In this document: positions 34,397 to 43,130 of the stretch, in pieces
Position numbering within the stretch: the first letter of the stretch is position 1
How the letters are laid out: each line of letters begins with the position of its first letter
NCBI RefSeq assembly: GCF_012396185.1
Contig: NZ_JAAXOW010000004.1
Location: forward strand, 62,001-126,000
Source of the DNA: Sanguibacter hominis ATCC BAA-789
GTDB taxonomy: Bacteria; Actinomycetota; Actinomycetes; Actinomycetales; Cellulomonadaceae
Reading direction: 5' to 3'
Length of the DNA: 64,000 bases
Made by a program: the position numbers and the translations under genes
The notes under the pieces: generated by a model
Seen by the model: only the letters and a program-made list of their open reading frames with translations
Told to the model about the DNA's origin: nothing
The model's database searches: none

Positions 34397-35308
34397 TCAC
34401 ATCGTCGTGGCGCGCTGGCTCGTCAGGGTGGACGCCTTGTGGAGGTCGCGTCGGGAGAGCGCGGCGCGGAGCTCGCGCGGGGTGTTCGTCGTGAGCTCCG
34501 CGACGCCGAGGCCGACGAGGAGCTCCGCGTCCGTGACGTCGTCGACCGTCCAGACGCGCAGGGTACGGCCCTGCGCGACGAGGGCGCGTACGTCGTCCGG
34601 GTGCGCGCGGCACCAGGCGACGGACGGGCCGAAGCCGCCTACCGCGCCGTCGATCACGAGGGCCATGCCGTGCGCGACGAGCGCGCGGGCGGCCGCGACC
34701 GTTGTGGGCGTCGGCTGCGCGCCGGGGTCGAGGTCCGCGACGAGCTCCGCGTCGGAGAGCTCGTCGACGAGGAACATGAGCGCCCCGCCCGGCACGTGGG
34801 GCGCGAGGTGCTCGAGCGACGACGGGAAGAAGCTCATGAAGCACACCGTCACCTCGGAGTCGCCGAGACGACCGGACTCGGGGTCCCAGCCGTGGCCGCG
34901 CAGCACGTCGAGCGTCGCGTCCTCGAGAGCGTGCCCGAACGGGCTCGGGTGCTTGAGCTCGACGACGAGCACGACCGGCCGGTCGGCGGCGATCGCGAGC
35001 AGGGCGAGCTCGCCGAGCGTGAGGACCTGCGTGCCGGCCTCGCCGTGCGAGTCAGGTACGGCGGGCGTGCGCCACGAGAACGCGTCGAGAGCTCGCAGCT
35101 CGGCGAGCGTGAGGCGATGCAGGTCGCCCGTCGCGTCGCTCGTCCGGTCGAGGGTCGCGTCGTGCCACAGCACGACCTCGCCGTCAGCCGTGAGCTGCAC
35201 GTCGCACTCGAGCCCGTCCGCGCCGTCGGCGAGGGCCTGCACGTAGGCCGCGCGCGTGTGCTCGGCGAAAGCGGCGCTCGCACCGCGGTGCGCGATGAAC
35301 GTCGTCAT
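34397..35308 (-). CDS. Glycerophosphodiester phosphodiesterase
   Basis: 303 residues. FIAHRGASAAFAEHTRAAY with the catalytic His, ADGLECDVQLTADGEVVLWHD with the metal-binding Glu/Asp and second His, VLVVELKHP and LRVWTVDD complete the GDPD TIM-barrel pattern. It hydrolyses glycerophosphodiesters to glycerol 3-phosphate and an alcohol. No signal peptide, so cytoplasmic. ATG 35308 is exactly six bases after a minus-strand TACGGT (35315-35320), so it is probably leaderless. Confidence 0.9.
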   Translation of the reverse strand: MTTFIAHRGASAAFAEHTRAAYVQALADGADGLECDVQLTADGEVVLWHDATLDRTSDATGDLHRLTLAELRALDAFSWRTPAVPDSHGEAGTQVLTLGELALLAIAADRPVVLVVELKHPSPFGHALEDATLDVLRGHGWDPESGRLGDSEVTVCFMSFFPSSLEHLAPHVPGGALMFLVDELSDAELVADLDPGAQPTPTTVAAARALVAHGMALVIDGAVGGFGPSVAWCRAHPDDVRALVAQGRTLRVWTVDDVTDAELLVGLGVAELTTNTPRELRAALSRRDLHKASTLTSQRATTM

Positions 35309-35437
35309 GCCTCGACCGTAGCGGGACCGTGCGGGCATCCTTGACGGCGCGCGCCGGTAGCGGTGGCGGGCCGACGGCGTGCACGGAAGGATGGGGCGGC
35401 CGCCGCGTCGGGCGGCTGACTCAGGGGAGGGGTGGAC

Positions 35438-35872
35438 ATGATCGGATCGGCCGGAGTCGGGGTCGTGCTCGGGCTGCTCGTGTGGATCGGGCTGCTCGTC
35501 GCGGCGATCGTCCTGATCGTCAAGGGGGCACAGGGGCGCAAGCAGGTGCCGCGCGTCGCTGTCGAGGGTCGCGTCGTGCAGCGGTGGCAGCTCGGCGGCA
35601 ACGCCCACACGATCGAGTTCGACTACCCGATGCCCGACGGTACGTGGCGGCGCTCGAGCGGGCGCCTGCCGATGTTCTTCAAGCCGTACGCGGACGGCCA
35701 ACCCATCACCGTGTATGTCGACCCGTCGAACCCACACGACGCCGTCGTGGACCCGGAGAAGAACGGGAACTCGCGCGCGATGTTCGCGGGAGTCGTGCTC
35801 CTGATCCTCGCCCTCGCTATCGGTGGGATGGGCGGCGTCGCCCTCGCTATCCTCGCGCAGCTGCCGCGCTGA
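35438..35872 (+). CDS. DUF3592-like membrane protein
   Basis: 144 residues. A first membrane span (VGVVLGLLVWIGLLVAAIVLIV), a soluble beta-rich middle (VEGRVVQRWQLGGNAHTIEFDYPMPDGTWRRSS, then PITVYVDPSNPHDAVVDPEK) and a second span match the DUF3592 layout, whose function is unknown. GGGAGG lies seven bases before ATG 35438; GTG 35432 is less likely. Its last 26 bp overlap the 3' end of the convergent flavin monooxygenase gene. Confidence 0.75.
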   Translation: MIGSAGVGVVLGLLVWIGLLVAAIVLIVKGAQGRKQVPRVAVEGRVVQRWQLGGNAHTIEFDYPMPDGTWRRSSGRLPMFFKPYADGQPITVYVDPSNPHDAVVDPEKNGNSRAMFAGVVLLILALAIGGMGGVALAILAQLPR

Positions 35873-36965
35873 GCGCGGGCGCGGCCTGGTCGAGGCCGCG
35901 AGCCGCAGCGATCGCAGCCTTGCGTCCGGCGCGTGTCGCGCCGAGCGTCGACGCTGACGCACCGTAGCCGACGAGCAGCACCCGGGGGTCGCGGTCGACG
36001 ACGGTCCCGTCCGTCTTGATGCCACCGCCGGGCTCGCGCAGCCGCAGCGGTGCGAGGTGGTCGAGCGCCGGACGGAAGCCGGTCGCCCACAGGATGACGT
36101 CGGCGTGCACCGTCTCCTCCGGACCGCCGTCGCGCCCGGGGAAGATGACGCCGTCCGGCACGATCCGCGTGAACATCCCGCGCGAGACCAGCAGGCCCGA
36201 ATCGATCGCCCGCTGGTACTCGGGCGTCAGCGCGAGACCCGTCGCCGCGACGACGCTGAGCGTCGGCAGCCCCGCGAGCGTGCGCGCCTGCACGCGCTTC
36301 TCGACGTCGAGCCCCCACTCCGTGTCGAACGGCCGTGACACCCATTCGGGTTCGCGGCGCGTCGCCCACGTCGTCGACCGTGCGACGCCGTCGAGCTGCA
36401 GCAGGAACTGCGTCGCTGACGCGCCCGCGCCAACGACGACGACGTCGAGGTCGCTCATCTCCTGGACCGACCAGAAGTCGCGCGTGTGGAGCTGCCGGCC
36501 GCGGAACGTCTCGCGGCCGCGCACGTACGGCCAGTACGGGCGGTCCCACGTGCCGGTCGCGGTGACGACTCGGCGCGCCCGCCACACGCCCGCGTCCGAG
36601 GTGACGGTGAGCGGCCCGTCGGGCCCGTCGTCGGACGTCACCGCCGTCACGCGTGCCGGGCGCACGACCGGCAGGTCGAAGCGCCGCTCGTACTCGCCGT
36701 AGTACCGCTCCACGACCTGGGACGACGGCTCCGCCGGGTCGGGTGTGCCGAGCGGGAGGCCGGGAAGGTCGTGGATGCCGTGCGCCCCGCCGAAGGTGAG
36801 CGACGGCCACCGGTGCCGCCACGCCCCGCCGGGGCCCTCGTTCGCGTCGAGCACGACGTGCTCCACGCCGAGCCGCCGCAGGTGGTACGACGCGGAGAGC
36901 CCGGCCTGACCGGCGCCGACCACGACGACGTCGACCGTGCCGCGGTCCTGGCCGTCGGACGTCAT
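35847..36965 (-). CDS. Flavin-containing monooxygenase-like FAD/NADPH oxidoreductase
   Basis: 372 residues with two Rossmann motifs: FAD-binding VVVVGAGQAGLSASYHLRRLG near the N-terminus and NADPH-binding VVVVGAGASATQFLLQL near the middle, plus GGAWRHRW and the C-terminal ILWATGFRPAL. This is the CzcO-like branch of class B flavin monooxygenases, which oxygenate ketones, amines or sulfides; the substrate is unknown. AGGAGG lies before ATG 36965. It stands alone. Confidence 0.86.
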   Translation of the reverse strand: MTSDGQDRGTVDVVVVGAGQAGLSASYHLRRLGVEHVVLDANEGPGGAWRHRWPSLTFGGAHGIHDLPGLPLGTPDPAEPSSQVVERYYGEYERRFDLPVVRPARVTAVTSDDGPDGPLTVTSDAGVWRARRVVTATGTWDRPYWPYVRGRETFRGRQLHTRDFWSVQEMSDLDVVVVGAGASATQFLLQLDGVARSTTWATRREPEWVSRPFDTEWGLDVEKRVQARTLAGLPTLSVVAATGLALTPEYQRAIDSGLLVSRGMFTRIVPDGVIFPGRDGGPEETVHADVILWATGFRPALDHLAPLRLREPGGGIKTDGTVVDRDPRVLLVGYGASASTLGATRAGRKAAIAAARGLDQAAPALSAAAARG

Positions 36966-37082
36966 GCGAGCCTCCTGGGAGTGTCTGTCTGCCTGGGAAA
37001 CACCCCGGTGGCGGAGACCATTCCGCACAGTGATGGGGGCCACCTGTTGCGGCAGGACGATGCGGCCCGCTCACAATGAGGG

Positions 37083-37193
37083 GTGCCGACGACACTGAGC
37101 AGCGCGGACGTGCGGGCGCTGTGGCTGACCGGGGCCAGTCGCTACGCCCGGTTCCTCGGCACGCCTCTCGACGCGGTCACCGTCCAGGGTTGA
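37083..37193 (+). other. Possible 36-codon coding remnant or small ORF
   Basis: GTG 37083 to TGA 37191-37193 encodes a 36-residue sequence with gene-like codon use: a helical SSADVRALWLTGASRYARFLGTPLDAV stretch without low complexity. It resembles the N-terminus of a larger protein cut off by a stop. No clear ribosome site. It could be a small gene, a truncated gene or chance. Confidence 0.25.
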
Positions 37194-37205
37194 GCGGAGG
37201 CCGGG

Positions 37206-37571
37206 TCATCGTTCGCAGGCGATGCCGTCCTTGTCGCGGTCCTTGGTCTTGTTCGCCGCGTAGAGCGCTGCCGAGACCTTCGGCTTGTACTGGGAGGCGG
37301 CGGGTACCTTCTTGCCGCGCACGACCTTGGTGTTCCGGGCCTTCTTGCTCTTCGCGACGCCGCCCGGGTACTTCTTGTTGAGCGCCGTGCAGTTCGCGTA
37401 CTTCTTCGAGGCGCCCAGCACCCCCGCCACGCTGGCCGACGCGGACGACGGCACTGCCTGGGTGGAGGCCTGCGGTACGGCAGGGAGCGGAGCGGACGTC
37501 GCGGCGGTCGCGAGCAGCGGCCCTACGACGAGGGCTGCGGTCAGGGTGAGTGATACGGCTGCACGGCGCAC
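37206..37571 (-). CDS. Secreted excalibur calcium-binding domain protein
   Basis: 121 residues. A signal peptide (MRRAAVSLTLTAALVVGPLLATAATSA) is followed by an Ala/Ser-rich linker, a Lys-rich YANCTALNKKYPGGVAKSKKAR segment and the C-terminal DRDKDGIACER. The excalibur motif is a DxDxDGxxCE calcium loop, with the two Cys probably bridged. It is probably a surface or exported protein of unknown role. GGAGG lies five bases before GTG 37571. Confidence 0.85.
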   Translation of the reverse strand: MRRAAVSLTLTAALVVGPLLATAATSAPLPAVPQASTQAVPSSASASVAGVLGASKKYANCTALNKKYPGGVAKSKKARNTKVVRGKKVPAASQYKPKVSAALYAANKTKDRDKDGIACER

Positions 37572-37689
37572 GTTAGCCTCCCGGCGGTGTCGGCCCGCCC
37601 ACGCTGGCGGAGCCTCCTGCCTCTGCTATCGGCGCGCGGGAGGCTCGCCTGAACCCACCACGGGACTAACCCACCAGGGGACTGATGCG

Positions 37690-37725
37690 ACGAGGGCCCG
37701 GCCGCTGCGGCGGCCGGGCCCTCGT
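37690..37725 (-). terminator. Terminator of the mevalonate operon
   Basis: A perfect 16-bp stem (37690-37705 with 37710-37725) with a 4-nt loop, 12 bp after the hmgS stop on the minus strand. Confidence 0.88.
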
Positions 37726-37736
37726 GGGGTGCTGCG

Positions 37737-38906
37737 TCAGGAGTTGCGCTCGTACCGGCGGGCGCGCCCGACGATGCCCGCGAAACGGAACGGCGCGGCC
37801 GTCACGTGCGGCGTCTTCACGTCGACGTCGGAGGCGAGCTCCGCTGCCGCGTGGATCTTGCGGTACTCCGGGACGTCGACAGGCACGCGGGCGTCGAGCT
37901 GCGCTGCGACCGAACCGGGGCGCAGGGCGCTCCGGTAGCCGGGCTGCACGACCGCCGTGAACAGCTCGCCGACGCTGCCGGACCCGTACGAGAAGAATCC
38001 GATGCGGCGGCCCGCGACGTCAGCCTCGTTGTCCAGGACGGACGCGAGGGCGAAGTACAGCGACGCCGTGTACGAGTTGCCGATGCGGCGGTTGTACGTG
38101 AACGTCGACGAGATCACCGTGTCGTCGCGCGAGACGCCCGTGTGGTTGCTCAGCTGGGCGAACGCCTTCGCGGCCATGCGCGTGAACGGCTGGTGCAGGC
38201 AGAAGCGGTCGATCTCCTCGGCCGCGACGCCCCCGCGCGCCTGGTAGTCGTCCCACGCACCGAGGAGCGAGTCGACGTACGCGGTGACGGACAGGCGCCC
38301 GTCCACGACCGCCGTCGAGCGGTCGTTCGGACGCCAGAAGTCGTCGACGTCAGCCGTGTGCACGCCGCTCGCCGGCTCGATCGCGAGGAGCGTCGGGTCG
38401 GCGCCGATCAGCATCGCGACCGCACCCGCGCCCTGCGTCGCCTCGGCAGCCGAGTCGACGTCGTAGCGTGCGTTGTCGCTCGCGATGAGCAGCACCTGCT
38501 CCTCGGGGTTGCGCGCAACCATGCCGAGCGCCGCCTGGAGACCAGCGGTCGCGGAGTAGCAGGCCTGCTTCATCTCCACGACGCGGCAGCCCGACGGCAG
38601 GCCGAGCAGCTGGTGGACGTACACGCCCGCAGCCTTCGACTGGTCGATGCCCGACTCGGTCGCGAACAGGACCGTGCGGATCTTCGCGGTGCCGTGCCGC
38701 TCGATGATCGGCGCGGCCGCCGTCGCGGCCATCGTGACGATGTCCTCGTCGGGTGCGAGCAGGCTCATCTCGTCCTGCCCGATGCCCACGTGGTACTTCG
38801 CCGGGTCGACTCCCGTCGCGACGGCAAGGTCGGTGAGGGACACGACGTGGTGGCCGGTCGCGACCGAGAGGTCGATCAGGCCGATCAGGGGTGCAGCCGC
38901 CGTCAC
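37737..38906 (-). CDS. hmgS: Hydroxymethylglutaryl-CoA synthase
   Basis: 389 residues. It condenses acetoacetyl-CoA and acetyl-CoA to HMG-CoA, the first committed step of the mevalonate pathway. VVEMKQACYSATAGLQAALGMV has the acyl-accepting Cys, FCLHQPFTRMAAKAF the catalytic His, and YNRRIGNSYTASLYFAL and SYGSGSVGELF complete the family pattern. GTG 38906 has AAGGAGG five bases upstream and overlaps the hmgR stop (GTGA). It is the last gene of the operon. Confidence 0.93.
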   Translation of the reverse strand: MTAAAPLIGLIDLSVATGHHVVSLTDLAVATGVDPAKYHVGIGQDEMSLLAPDEDIVTMAATAAAPIIERHGTAKIRTVLFATESGIDQSKAAGVYVHQLLGLPSGCRVVEMKQACYSATAGLQAALGMVARNPEEQVLLIASDNARYDVDSAAEATQGAGAVAMLIGADPTLLAIEPASGVHTADVDDFWRPNDRSTAVVDGRLSVTAYVDSLLGAWDDYQARGGVAAEEIDRFCLHQPFTRMAAKAFAQLSNHTGVSRDDTVISSTFTYNRRIGNSYTASLYFALASVLDNEADVAGRRIGFFSYGSGSVGELFTAVVQPGYRSALRPGSVAAQLDARVPVDVPEYRKIHAAAELASDVDVKTPHVTAAPFRFAGIVGRARRYERNS

Positions 38907-39976
38907 GACGACCTCCTTGCGTTCCGTTCGAGGGTGATGTGCGCAGCCATGAGCTCGCCAGGGTTCGTCTGCGCGGCCATGAGCGACAGCTCCCCGCAAA
39001 GAACGGTAGCCGCTGCCAGTACCGCGAGCCTCCGGGAGCTGGCTCCGGGGACGTCGGTTCGCTCACAGCCGAGCCGGACGAGCGCCTCGCCGACCCCGGG
39101 CACGTCCTTGCCGTTGCCGACCGTGCCGACGATCAGGTTCGGGAGCGTGCACGAGAAGTACAGGTCCCCGTCGCGGTCCTCGGCATGGGTCATGCCCTGC
39201 GAGCCCTCGACGATGTTCGCGGCGTCCTGGCCGGTCGCGAGGTAGAACGCGAGCAGCATGTTCGCGTAGTGGGCGTTCGCGGAGCGCAGCGCGCCCGCGA
39301 CCGTCGACCCGACGAAGTTCTTGCGCAGGTTCAGCTCGGCGATCTGCTTCGCCGTCGAGCGGAGCTGCTTGTGGACGAGCTCCTCGGGGATGAGGATCTC
39401 CGCGACGACGTTCTTGCCGCGGCCGCGGATGCCGTTGACCGCGGTGGCCTTCTTGTCCGAGCAGTAGTTGCCCGAGATGGAGCCGTACGAGAGCGTCGGC
39501 TCGGCGTCGAGGACGAACGACATGAGCGCCTCGGACGCCTTGGTCACCATGTTGTGGCCCGACGCGTCGCCCGTCGTGAACTCCCAGCGGACGAACAGCA
39601 GGTTGCCGACGATCTGCTCGTCGAGGTCGATGAGCTTCGCGAACGCGCTCTGCGCGGCGACGACGACCTGCAGCTCGGGCAGGCGCGTGCGGATGCGCTG
39701 CCAGGCCGCGAACGCTGCGGCACCGTTCTCCGCGACGAACAGCGTCGAGCGGGTCATGCGCTCGTCGATCAGCGTCGTGACGATCCCGTCCGGGACGAGG
39801 CGCGAGATGCGCGCGCCGCGGCCGACCGAGGGCCACAGCGGGATCTCGTACGTCGCGAGCGGGACCGACTGCTCACCGGTCATGACGTTGCCGGAGAGCT
39901 TGATCGGGCCCACCCAGCGTGTGGGGACGGCGGTGACCGTGCGGGTCAGCTCGGCGTCGGTGGCGTCAGCGGCCAT
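38903..39976 (-). CDS. hmgR: Hydroxymethylglutaryl-CoA reductase
   Basis: 357 residues. It reduces HMG-CoA to mevalonate with NAD(P)H. ENGAAAF with the catalytic Glu, FTTGDASGHNMVTKASE (cofactor site), GNYCSDKKATAVNGIRGRGK with the catalytic Lys and GTVGNGKDVPGVGEAL are present. The GNYCSDKKA pattern is of class I (NADPH) type, as in Streptomyces HmgR. No membrane anchor, so soluble. ATG 39976 has GAGGAGG upstream and overlaps the fni gene end by 11 bp. Confidence 0.93.
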   Translation of the reverse strand: MAADATDAELTRTVTAVPTRWVGPIKLSGNVMTGEQSVPLATYEIPLWPSVGRGARISRLVPDGIVTTLIDERMTRSTLFVAENGAAAFAAWQRIRTRLPELQVVVAAQSAFAKLIDLDEQIVGNLLFVRWEFTTGDASGHNMVTKASEALMSFVLDAEPTLSYGSISGNYCSDKKATAVNGIRGRGKNVVAEILIPEELVHKQLRSTAKQIAELNLRKNFVGSTVAGALRSANAHYANMLLAFYLATGQDAANIVEGSQGMTHAEDRDGDLYFSCTLPNLIVGTVGNGKDVPGVGEALVRLGCERTDVPGASSRRLAVLAAATVLCGELSLMAAQTNPGELMAAHITLERNARRSS

Positions 39977-41057
39977 GGCGGCCTCCTCGGGGGTTGTCGT
40001 TCGCGGACGCGGAGCGGGCGCTGAGTGCGGCGGCGTCGATCCCGCGCAGCTCGCAGAACTCTCGCGCGGAACCCCGCACGAGCAGGTCCGTGCCCGTGAG
40101 CGCGGCGATGGTCGGAGCGCCGACAGTCGCCATGAGCTGCGTGAGGTGCTCCTTCCACCGGTTGATCTCGGTGACGAGTGCGTCCACGCCACCGTCGACG
40201 GCGAGGGCGAGGAACGTGCCAGCGACCCCGACGCCCTTCGCGCCGAGCGCGAGCGCCTTGAGGACGTCGAGCGGGTTGCGCACCCCACCGGAGGCGAGGA
40301 GCGTCGGGAAGTCGCGCGGCGCGTCGAGCAGGCAGCTGACGGTCGACTGGCCCCAGCCCTCCAGGTACGCGTAGTCGCCGCCCGCGCGGCGGGAGTTCTC
40401 GATCCGCGCGAAGTTGGTGCCGCCGCGACCGGAGACGTCGGCGACCGTGACGCCGAGGCCCGCGAGGGTCTCGATCGTGCGGCGGCTCAGCCCGAAGCCG
40501 ACCTCCTTGACGACCACAGGGACCGGCACGGCTGCGACGACGGCCTCGATCGTGGCGGGCCACGCGGAGAAGTCGCGCGACCCCTCCGGCATGACCGTCT
40601 CCTGCATGGCGTTGAGGTGGATCTGCAGCGCGTCGGCCTGGAGCAAGTCGATCACGCGGAGCGCGTTGTCGACGCCGTGGTCCGCGCCGAGGTTCGCCAT
40701 GACGAACCCGTCGGGGTTCTCCTCGCGGATCACCTGGAACGTCGGCGTCTGCGACGGGTCCTTGAGCGCGATGCTCATCGAGCCGGACGCCATCGGGATG
40801 CCCGTCTCGCGCGCCGCGATCGCGAGGGTGCGGTTGATCTCGCCGGTCGAGGCGCTGCCGCCGGTCATGCCGTTGATGTAGAAGGGCACGTCCCAGGTGA
40901 CCCCGCCGACCGTCGTGCCGAGGCTGACGGTCGCCGGGTCGATCCCGGCGAGGGCGTGGTGGAGGAGCTCGACGTCGTCGAAGTCGTTGCGGCCGCGCAC
41001 GCCGCGGTTCTGGTCCATCGCGAGGGCGACGTGGTTGTCCTTGCGTTCACTCGTCAT
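39966..41057 (-). CDS. fni: Type II isopentenyl-diphosphate isomerase (FMN-dependent)
   Basis: 363 residues. It interconverts isopentenyl and dimethylallyl diphosphate, making both C5 units from the product of the pathway. RKDNHVALAMDQ, YINGMTGGSASTGEINR, LQIHLNAMQE, VVKEVGFGLS, VSGRGGTNFARIE and LLASGGVRNPLDVLKALALGAKGVGVAG are the FMN- and substrate-binding motifs. AAGGAG lies before ATG 41057. It overlaps pmk upstream and hmgR downstream by 11 bp each. Confidence 0.94.
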   Translation of the reverse strand: MTSERKDNHVALAMDQNRGVRGRNDFDDVELLHHALAGIDPATVSLGTTVGGVTWDVPFYINGMTGGSASTGEINRTLAIAARETGIPMASGSMSIALKDPSQTPTFQVIREENPDGFVMANLGADHGVDNALRVIDLLQADALQIHLNAMQETVMPEGSRDFSAWPATIEAVVAAVPVPVVVKEVGFGLSRRTIETLAGLGVTVADVSGRGGTNFARIENSRRAGGDYAYLEGWGQSTVSCLLDAPRDFPTLLASGGVRNPLDVLKALALGAKGVGVAGTFLALAVDGGVDALVTEINRWKEHLTQLMATVGAPTIAALTGTDLLVRGSAREFCELRGIDAAALSARSASANDNPRGGRHGR

Positions 41058-42138
41058 CGACGGCTCCTTCGGGTGGGTGCACCGAGATGGTCAGGTGGCG
41101 CACGTCGTCGCGCTCCCAGGCGACGAGCATGCGGGCGACGTCGGCTGACGGCGGCGCGAGCACGATCCCGCAGTCGCCCCCGCCGGCGCCCGACGGCTTT
41201 CCGGCGGCGCCCGCCTCGTCGGCGGCGTCGCACAGCGCGGCAAGCCGCGCCGTCTCGAGGTCGAGGCCAGCCTGCGCGCCGAGGCCCTGCAGGAGGGTGC
41301 GGGCGCCGTGGATCGCGTCGAGGACGGCCGCGTCGTCGTGCTCCTGGAGGCCGCGGACGAGCCGGTCGACATGGTCGCGGCTGGCCGCGACGAACGCGGG
41401 CATGTCGACCTCGCCGGTCGCCTGCTTGGCCTGCACGACGTCGACGAAGCGCGTCGTCGACGCAGGTGACCCGGTCCAGCCGACGAGCAGCTGGAGGTGG
41501 TCGGGCGGCGTGAGCCGGGTGACGGACAGGCCGTCCCAGCAGTCGGCGTCGAGCAGGTCGGCGGGGTCGCGGCGGCTCAGCTCGTCGATCAGCACGGCGC
41601 GGTCGGGAGCGCTGTAGCGGATCCAGCCGCCGAAGCAGCTCGCCGCGAGGTCGCCGCCCGAGGCGGCGGGCGCGATCTGCACGGTCGCGAGCAGGGCGAG
41701 CTTGAACACCTCGAGGTTGCTCAGGCCGAGGCCGTACAGCTCGGACATGGCGCGCACCGTCGCGACCGTGACGGCGGCCGAGGACCCGATGCCGAACTTG
41801 CGGCCCGAGACGTCGTCGAGCTGGCTGTCGATTCGCGTGTCGAAGAACTTCGGGGCGACGCTGCGGCGGGCGCGCACCCGCTCGACGGTCGTGATCGCGG
41901 ACATCACGTAGTCGTACGGGTGGTGGTCGCGGTCGATCGTGACGTCGTCGCCCGACCGGCGCCACACGAGCGGCAGCTGGCCGTACTCGGGGGAGTGCAC
42001 GGTGCCGACGTCGACGCTCTCGGTGAGCGTGACGGCGAGGTAGCGGTCGATCGCGATGATGACCGCGGGCTGCCCCGGCTCGACGACGGCGTACTCGCCG
42101 GCGACGAAGAGCTTGCCCGGTGCGCGGACGGTGATCAT
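41047..42138 (-). CDS. pmk: Phosphomevalonate kinase
   Basis: 363 residues of the GHMP kinase superfamily. VRAPGKLFVAGEYAVVEPGQPAVI is the N-terminal motif, KFGIGSSAAVTVATVRAM the phosphate-binding loop, and KPSGAGGGDCGIVLA the C-terminal GHMP motif. It phosphorylates mevalonate 5-phosphate to the diphosphate. EYAVVEPGQ distinguishes it from the mevalonate kinase at 43127. ATG 42138 overlaps the mvaD stop by 4 bp. Confidence 0.92.
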   Translation of the reverse strand: MITVRAPGKLFVAGEYAVVEPGQPAVIIAIDRYLAVTLTESVDVGTVHSPEYGQLPLVWRRSGDDVTIDRDHHPYDYVMSAITTVERVRARRSVAPKFFDTRIDSQLDDVSGRKFGIGSSAAVTVATVRAMSELYGLGLSNLEVFKLALLATVQIAPAASGGDLAASCFGGWIRYSAPDRAVLIDELSRRDPADLLDADCWDGLSVTRLTPPDHLQLLVGWTGSPASTTRFVDVVQAKQATGEVDMPAFVAASRDHVDRLVRGLQEHDDAAVLDAIHGARTLLQGLGAQAGLDLETARLAALCDAADEAGAAGKPSGAGGGDCGIVLAPPSADVARMLVAWERDDVRHLTISVHPPEGAVDDE

Positions 42139-43130
42139 GCGGCGCCGCCGGCAGGGTCGACGAGGTGGGCGCCCGGGCCAGGCCCGGCGACGAGGACCTC
42201 GGCGCTCAGGCCCGGGATCGCGGCGGTGGTCTCACTGAGGGCGGCAGCGACGCGTCCCGCGTCGGCGGGCGGGCAGATGACCGCGACGTTCGGGCCGGCG
42301 TCCGCGGTCGCGTACGCCTCGATGCCCTGGGCGCGCAGGGCGACCACGCGGTCGAACAGGGCGATGCTCGCGGGGCTCAGGTAGCGGATCGCGGGCTCGG
42401 CGCCCTGCATCGTGGCGTGCATGCGCAGCGCGTTCGACTCGGTGAGCTCACCGATGCGGGTGAAGTCGCCCGCCGCGCAGGCGGCGACCATCTCGTCGAG
42501 GCTCATGCGCGTCGACGTGACCCAGGCGGGGAAGAACGGCGACGTCTCGATCGTGCGACGCATGGCGACGCGGCTGGAGACGTGCTTGACGCCCGCGTCG
42601 AGCGTGACGACGACCATCGCGATCATCGGGGCGGGCACCTCGCGTGCGTACGACGACGCGTCGTCGCCCTCCGTCCACAGTGCGACGTTCGGGATGATCG
42701 AGCGTGACGCCGAGCCGGAGCCGCGCCGGGCGAGGCGGCTCAGGCCGGGCTCGTCGAGGTCGAGGCCGTACGCGGCCGAGGCGGCGACGGCGAGCGCCGC
42801 GAAGCCTGACGCCGACGACGCGAGCCCCGCGCCCGTCGGGACCGTGTTGGTCGAGCGCACGCGCGCGTGCGCGTCCGTGCCGGCCAGCGCCCGCACGAGG
42901 TCGAGGAACATGCTCACGCGGCGGGCGGCGTCGTCGTCCCGGACGGTGCCGTTCAGCTCGAAGACGTCCGCGGTCAGGGTCTCGTCGACCTCGACCGTCG
43001 TGGTCGTCGGGAAGATGTCGAGCGTGAGGGAGAGGCTGCCGGTCGCGGGCAGCGACATCGCCTCGTCGCTCTTGCCCCAGTACTTGATGAGGGCGATGTT
43101 GGGGTGCGCCTGGGCCGTGGCCGTCGTCAT
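42135..43130 (-). CDS. mvaD: Diphosphomevalonate decarboxylase
   Basis: 331 residues. It makes isopentenyl diphosphate from mevalonate diphosphate with ATP. AHPNIALIKYWGKSDEAMSLPATGSLSLTLD is the characteristic N-terminus. GAGLASSASGFAALAVAASAAYGL is the phosphate loop, SGSASRSIIPNVALWTEG holds the active-site Ser/Arg region, and YATADAGPNVAVICPP holds the catalytic Asp. ATG 43130 overlaps the mvk stop and its stop overlaps pmk, so three kinase-family genes are coupled. Confidence 0.94.
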   Translation of the reverse strand: MTTATAQAHPNIALIKYWGKSDEAMSLPATGSLSLTLDIFPTTTTVEVDETLTADVFELNGTVRDDDAARRVSMFLDLVRALAGTDAHARVRSTNTVPTGAGLASSASGFAALAVAASAAYGLDLDEPGLSRLARRGSGSASRSIIPNVALWTEGDDASSYAREVPAPMIAMVVVTLDAGVKHVSSRVAMRRTIETSPFFPAWVTSTRMSLDEMVAACAAGDFTRIGELTESNALRMHATMQGAEPAIRYLSPASIALFDRVVALRAQGIEAYATADAGPNVAVICPPADAGRVAAALSETTAAIPGLSAEVLVAGPGPGAHLVDPAGGAA

